Assembly (NCBI GenBank): GCA_025363495.1
Contig: JANYDR010000679.1
Location: 1-7,809, forward strand
Direction: 5' to 3'
Origin: Cyclobacteriaceae bacterium
GTDB taxonomy: Bacteria > Bacteroidota > Bacteroidia > Cytophagales > Cyclobacteriaceae
Length of the DNA: 7,809 nt
The notes below the pieces were generated by a model. That model was not told the DNA's origin, did not search any database, and saw nothing but the letters and a program-made list of their open reading frames with translations. Position 1 is the stretch's first letter, and every line of letters begins with the position of its first letter. Position numbers and translations under genes: made by a program. This document shows, in pieces, positions 6,398 through 7,809 of the stretch.

Positions 6398-6448
6398 CTT
6401 CGCGCCTTTGCGGCAAACTTTTTCACCGCAGAGGCGCGAAGGCGCAGA
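6398..6448. repeat. Hairpin repeat after alaS, same family as the repeat before it
   Basis: Starting 6 bases after the alaS stop, CTTCGCGCCTTTGCGG (6398-6413) pairs with CCGCAGAGGCGCGAAG (6426-6441), 15 of 16 positions Watson-Crick and one G-T, with a 12-base loop. The right arm continues into the octamer series AGAGGCGC, GAAGGCGC, AGAG up to 6448, preceded by TTCACCGC. This is the same TTCACCGC plus octamer pattern as at 3527-3560. The stem is strong enough to affect transcript ends, but no T-run follows it (AGTCTGATATTTCG), so a standard intrinsic terminator is not supported. Confidence 0.85.
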
Positions 6449-6475
6449 GTCTGATATTTCGTTGCTTTATGGAAC

Positions 6476-6483
6476 TAAGTTTG
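6476..6483 (+). promoter_or_regulatory. Possible gatB promoter -7 element
   Basis: TAAGTTTG matches TAnnTTTG exactly and would start transcription near 6490, about 55 bases before the gatB ATG. No TTTG lies at the proper -33 distance; the nearest related sequence is TTTC at 6457-6460. If active, gatB is expressed independently of alaS, from which it is separated by the repeat hairpin. Confidence 0.4.
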
Positions 6484-6522
6484 AATAAAAATTTAGAAAG
6501 TTTATAATTCTTATTAAGATAG

Positions 6523-6539
6523 AAGGTGTCAGACGCCTT
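6523..6539 (+). repeat. Small palindromic hairpin in the gatB leader
   Basis: AAGGTG, loop TCAGA, CGCCTT forms a 6-bp stem with one G-T pair; the whole unit AAGGTGTCAGACGCCTT is a near-palindrome. It ends 6 bases before the gatB ATG, so in RNA it would lie where the ribosome binds. Palindromes of the GGTGTCAGACACC type recur in many bacterial genomes as REP-like sequences, from memory; this copy has one substitution from a perfect palindrome. There is no downstream T-run. Confidence 0.5.
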
Positions 6540-6545
6540 GTGCAA

Positions 6546-7809
6546 ATGGACAAATCAACTCGCGATAAATACACCCTCGTCATCGGCCTCGAAGTCCATG
6601 CTCAACTTCTCACCAAAAGCAAAATCTATAATTCGGATTCAGCGGAATATGGCGGTGCACCAAACACTAACGTAAGCGTCATCACGTTGGCTCATCCGGG
6701 TACACTTCCAAAATTGAATAAGCGTGTGGTCGAGTATGCTACGAAAATGGGCCTGGCATGCCATTCTTCGCTATCCAGGAAGCAGATCTTTGACCGCAAG
6801 AACTACTTTTACCCTGATCTTCCCAAGGGTTATCAGATCACTCAGGACCGTACTCCAATCTGCGTTGGGGGATATATTACTATCAATGTGAAAGACACTG
6901 TTAGAAACATTAATCTTAACCGCATTCACATCGAAGAAGATGCCGGCAAGTCAATTCATCTGGCAAACGAAACAGATACACTTGTTGATTTCAATCGTTC
7001 CGGTGTGCCATTAATTGAAATTGTTACCAATCCTGAAATTAGAAGCTCCGATGAGGCGTATGCATTATTAACTGAAATACGGAAGCTTGTTCGCTACCTT
7101 GAAATATGTGACGGCAATATGGAAGAGGGTTCTCTTCGTTGTGACGCGAATGTCTCTATGATGCTGAATGATGCGAAGGAGTTTGGTAAGAAGGTGGAGG
7201 TAAAGAATATGAACTCTGTCCGCAACGTTCAGCGTGCCATAGATCATGAAGTGGAGCGACAAATAATATTACTCGAAAAAGGAGAAGTTGTCGTTTCAGA
7301 AACACGAACTTTTGATGCGAACACAGGAAAGACTCATGGCATGCGCACCAAGGAAGAGTTAAATGATTATCGCTATTTCCCTGATCCTGACTTGAGTCCA
7401 CTGGAGATATCAGAGAAGTGGCTCGAGGAAATAAAATCATCGATGCCCCCATTGCCATGGGAATTGCATGAGAAATTTGTAACACAATACCGGTTATCGG
7501 ATTATGACGCTCAGGTATTAACGGATACGAAAGAAATTGCCCTTTATTTTGAAGAAGTTTGTAAGCACACAACCAATTTCAAAGCCGCTTGCAATTGGAT
7601 GATGGGGCCTGTGAAGTCTTATTTGAATGAGAAAGGTATCGAGGTCAACGAATTCCCCTTATCATCACAAAAATTGGCAGACTTAATAGCGTTGATTGAC
7701 GAGGGGAAGGTTAATTTTGCCGTTGCGTCACAGAAAATATTTCCAGTCTTTTTAGCATCAACAGGAAAGTCACCATTGGCCATTGCACAGGAAATGAATT
7801 TGATCCAGG
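6546..7809 (+). CDS. gatB: Asp-tRNA(Asn)/Glu-tRNA(Gln) amidotransferase subunit B (3' truncated by window)
   Basis: GatB binds misacylated Glu-tRNA(Gln) or Asp-tRNA(Asn), phosphorylates the amino-acid side chain with ATP, and transfers to it the ammonia channelled from GatA; GatC bridges the two. The frame from the ATG at 6546 gives 421 residues and is open to the window end. The family is usually about 475-490 residues, so some 55-70 residues of the tail are outside. Visible motifs are IGLEVHAQL (13-21), the segment DRKNYFYPDLPKGYQITQ (83-100), HIEEDAGK (128-135), the family signature VDFNRSGVPLIEIV (147-160), EGSLRCDANVS (194-204), VEVKNMNSVRNVQRAI (217-232), and ETRTFD with DYRYFPDPDL (252-257, 274-283). 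The helical tRNA-binding domain starts near 300. No interruption is seen. No gatA or gatC is in the window, which is common because gat genes are often scattered in Bacteroidota. Confidence 0.97.
   Translation, partial: MDKSTRDKYTLVIGLEVHAQLLTKSKIYNSDSAEYGGAPNTNVSVITLAHPGTLPKLNKRVVEYATKMGLACHSSLSRKQIFDRKNYFYPDLPKGYQITQDRTPICVGGYITINVKDTVRNINLNRIHIEEDAGKSIHLANETDTLVDFNRSGVPLIEIVTNPEIRSSDEAYALLTEIRKLVRYLEICDGNMEEGSLRCDANVSMMLNDAKEFGKKVEVKNMNSVRNVQRAIDHEVERQIILLEKGEVVVSETRTFDANTGKTHGMRTKEELNDYRYFPDPDLSPLEISEKWLEEIKSSMPPLPWELHEKFVTQYRLSDYDAQVLTDTKEIALYFEEVCKHTTNFKAACNWMMGPVKSYLNEKGIEVNEFPLSSQKLADLIALIDEGKVNFAVASQKIFPVFLASTGKSPLAIAQEMNLIQ

Noticed and set aside
7068..7572. Antisense frames within gatB (up to 138 codons)
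   Set aside because: The plus strand is intact, highly conserved GatB; the antisense translations show no family features.
1..7809. CRISPR array, complete tRNA/rRNA, insertion sequence, prophage or riboswitch
   Set aside because: Reading both strands showed no evenly spaced direct repeats with spacers, no full cloverleaf, no transposase or integrase, and no recognisable riboswitch core.

Overview
The window looks like ordinary chromosomal sequence from a member of the Bacteroidota, possibly of the Cytophagales/Chitinophagales type. The evidence is protein style (a Bacteroidota-type AlaS, a very short MerR regulator, a CapA-like lipid-free secreted protein and a DUF6934-type gene), A-rich leaders without clear Shine-Dalgarno sequences, and several matches to the Bacteroidota promoter element TAnnTTTG. 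Assignment below phylum is a guess.

Layout. The left 0.6 kb is on the minus strand and AT-rich (about 33% G+C by hand count over 121-540). It holds the first codons of an unidentified basic protein (1-71), preceded by a DUF6934-family gene (108-563) interrupted by one in-frame TGA. Next on the minus strand are dprA (637-1740), a 205-bp spacer with a mirror-symmetric TTGACA/TGTCAA repeat and a short tRNA-T-arm-like sequence, a small merR-type regulator (1946-2284), and a secreted CapA-family protein (2390-3439). A long imperfect inverted repeat (3507-3643) separates capA from the divergent plus-strand gene alaS (3695-6391). After alaS come a second copy of the same repeat family (6398-6448), a promoter-like element, a small hairpin, and gatB (6546 to the window end, 3' truncated).

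Functional picture. The plus-strand genes both serve tRNA aminoacylation: AlaS charges tRNA-Ala, and GatB is the amidotransferase subunit that corrects Glu-tRNA(Gln) and/or Asp-tRNA(Asn). DprA handles incoming single-stranded DNA during transformation or recombination. MerR and CapA roles are known only at family level. I see no evidence of a defence island, CRISPR array, insertion sequence, phage or complete RNA gene.

I did not find a convincing undescribed multi-gene system. The items worth a second look are the interrupted DUF6934 gene with its AT-rich neighbour, the symmetric TTGACA array, and the octamer-based repeat family that brackets alaS on both sides.
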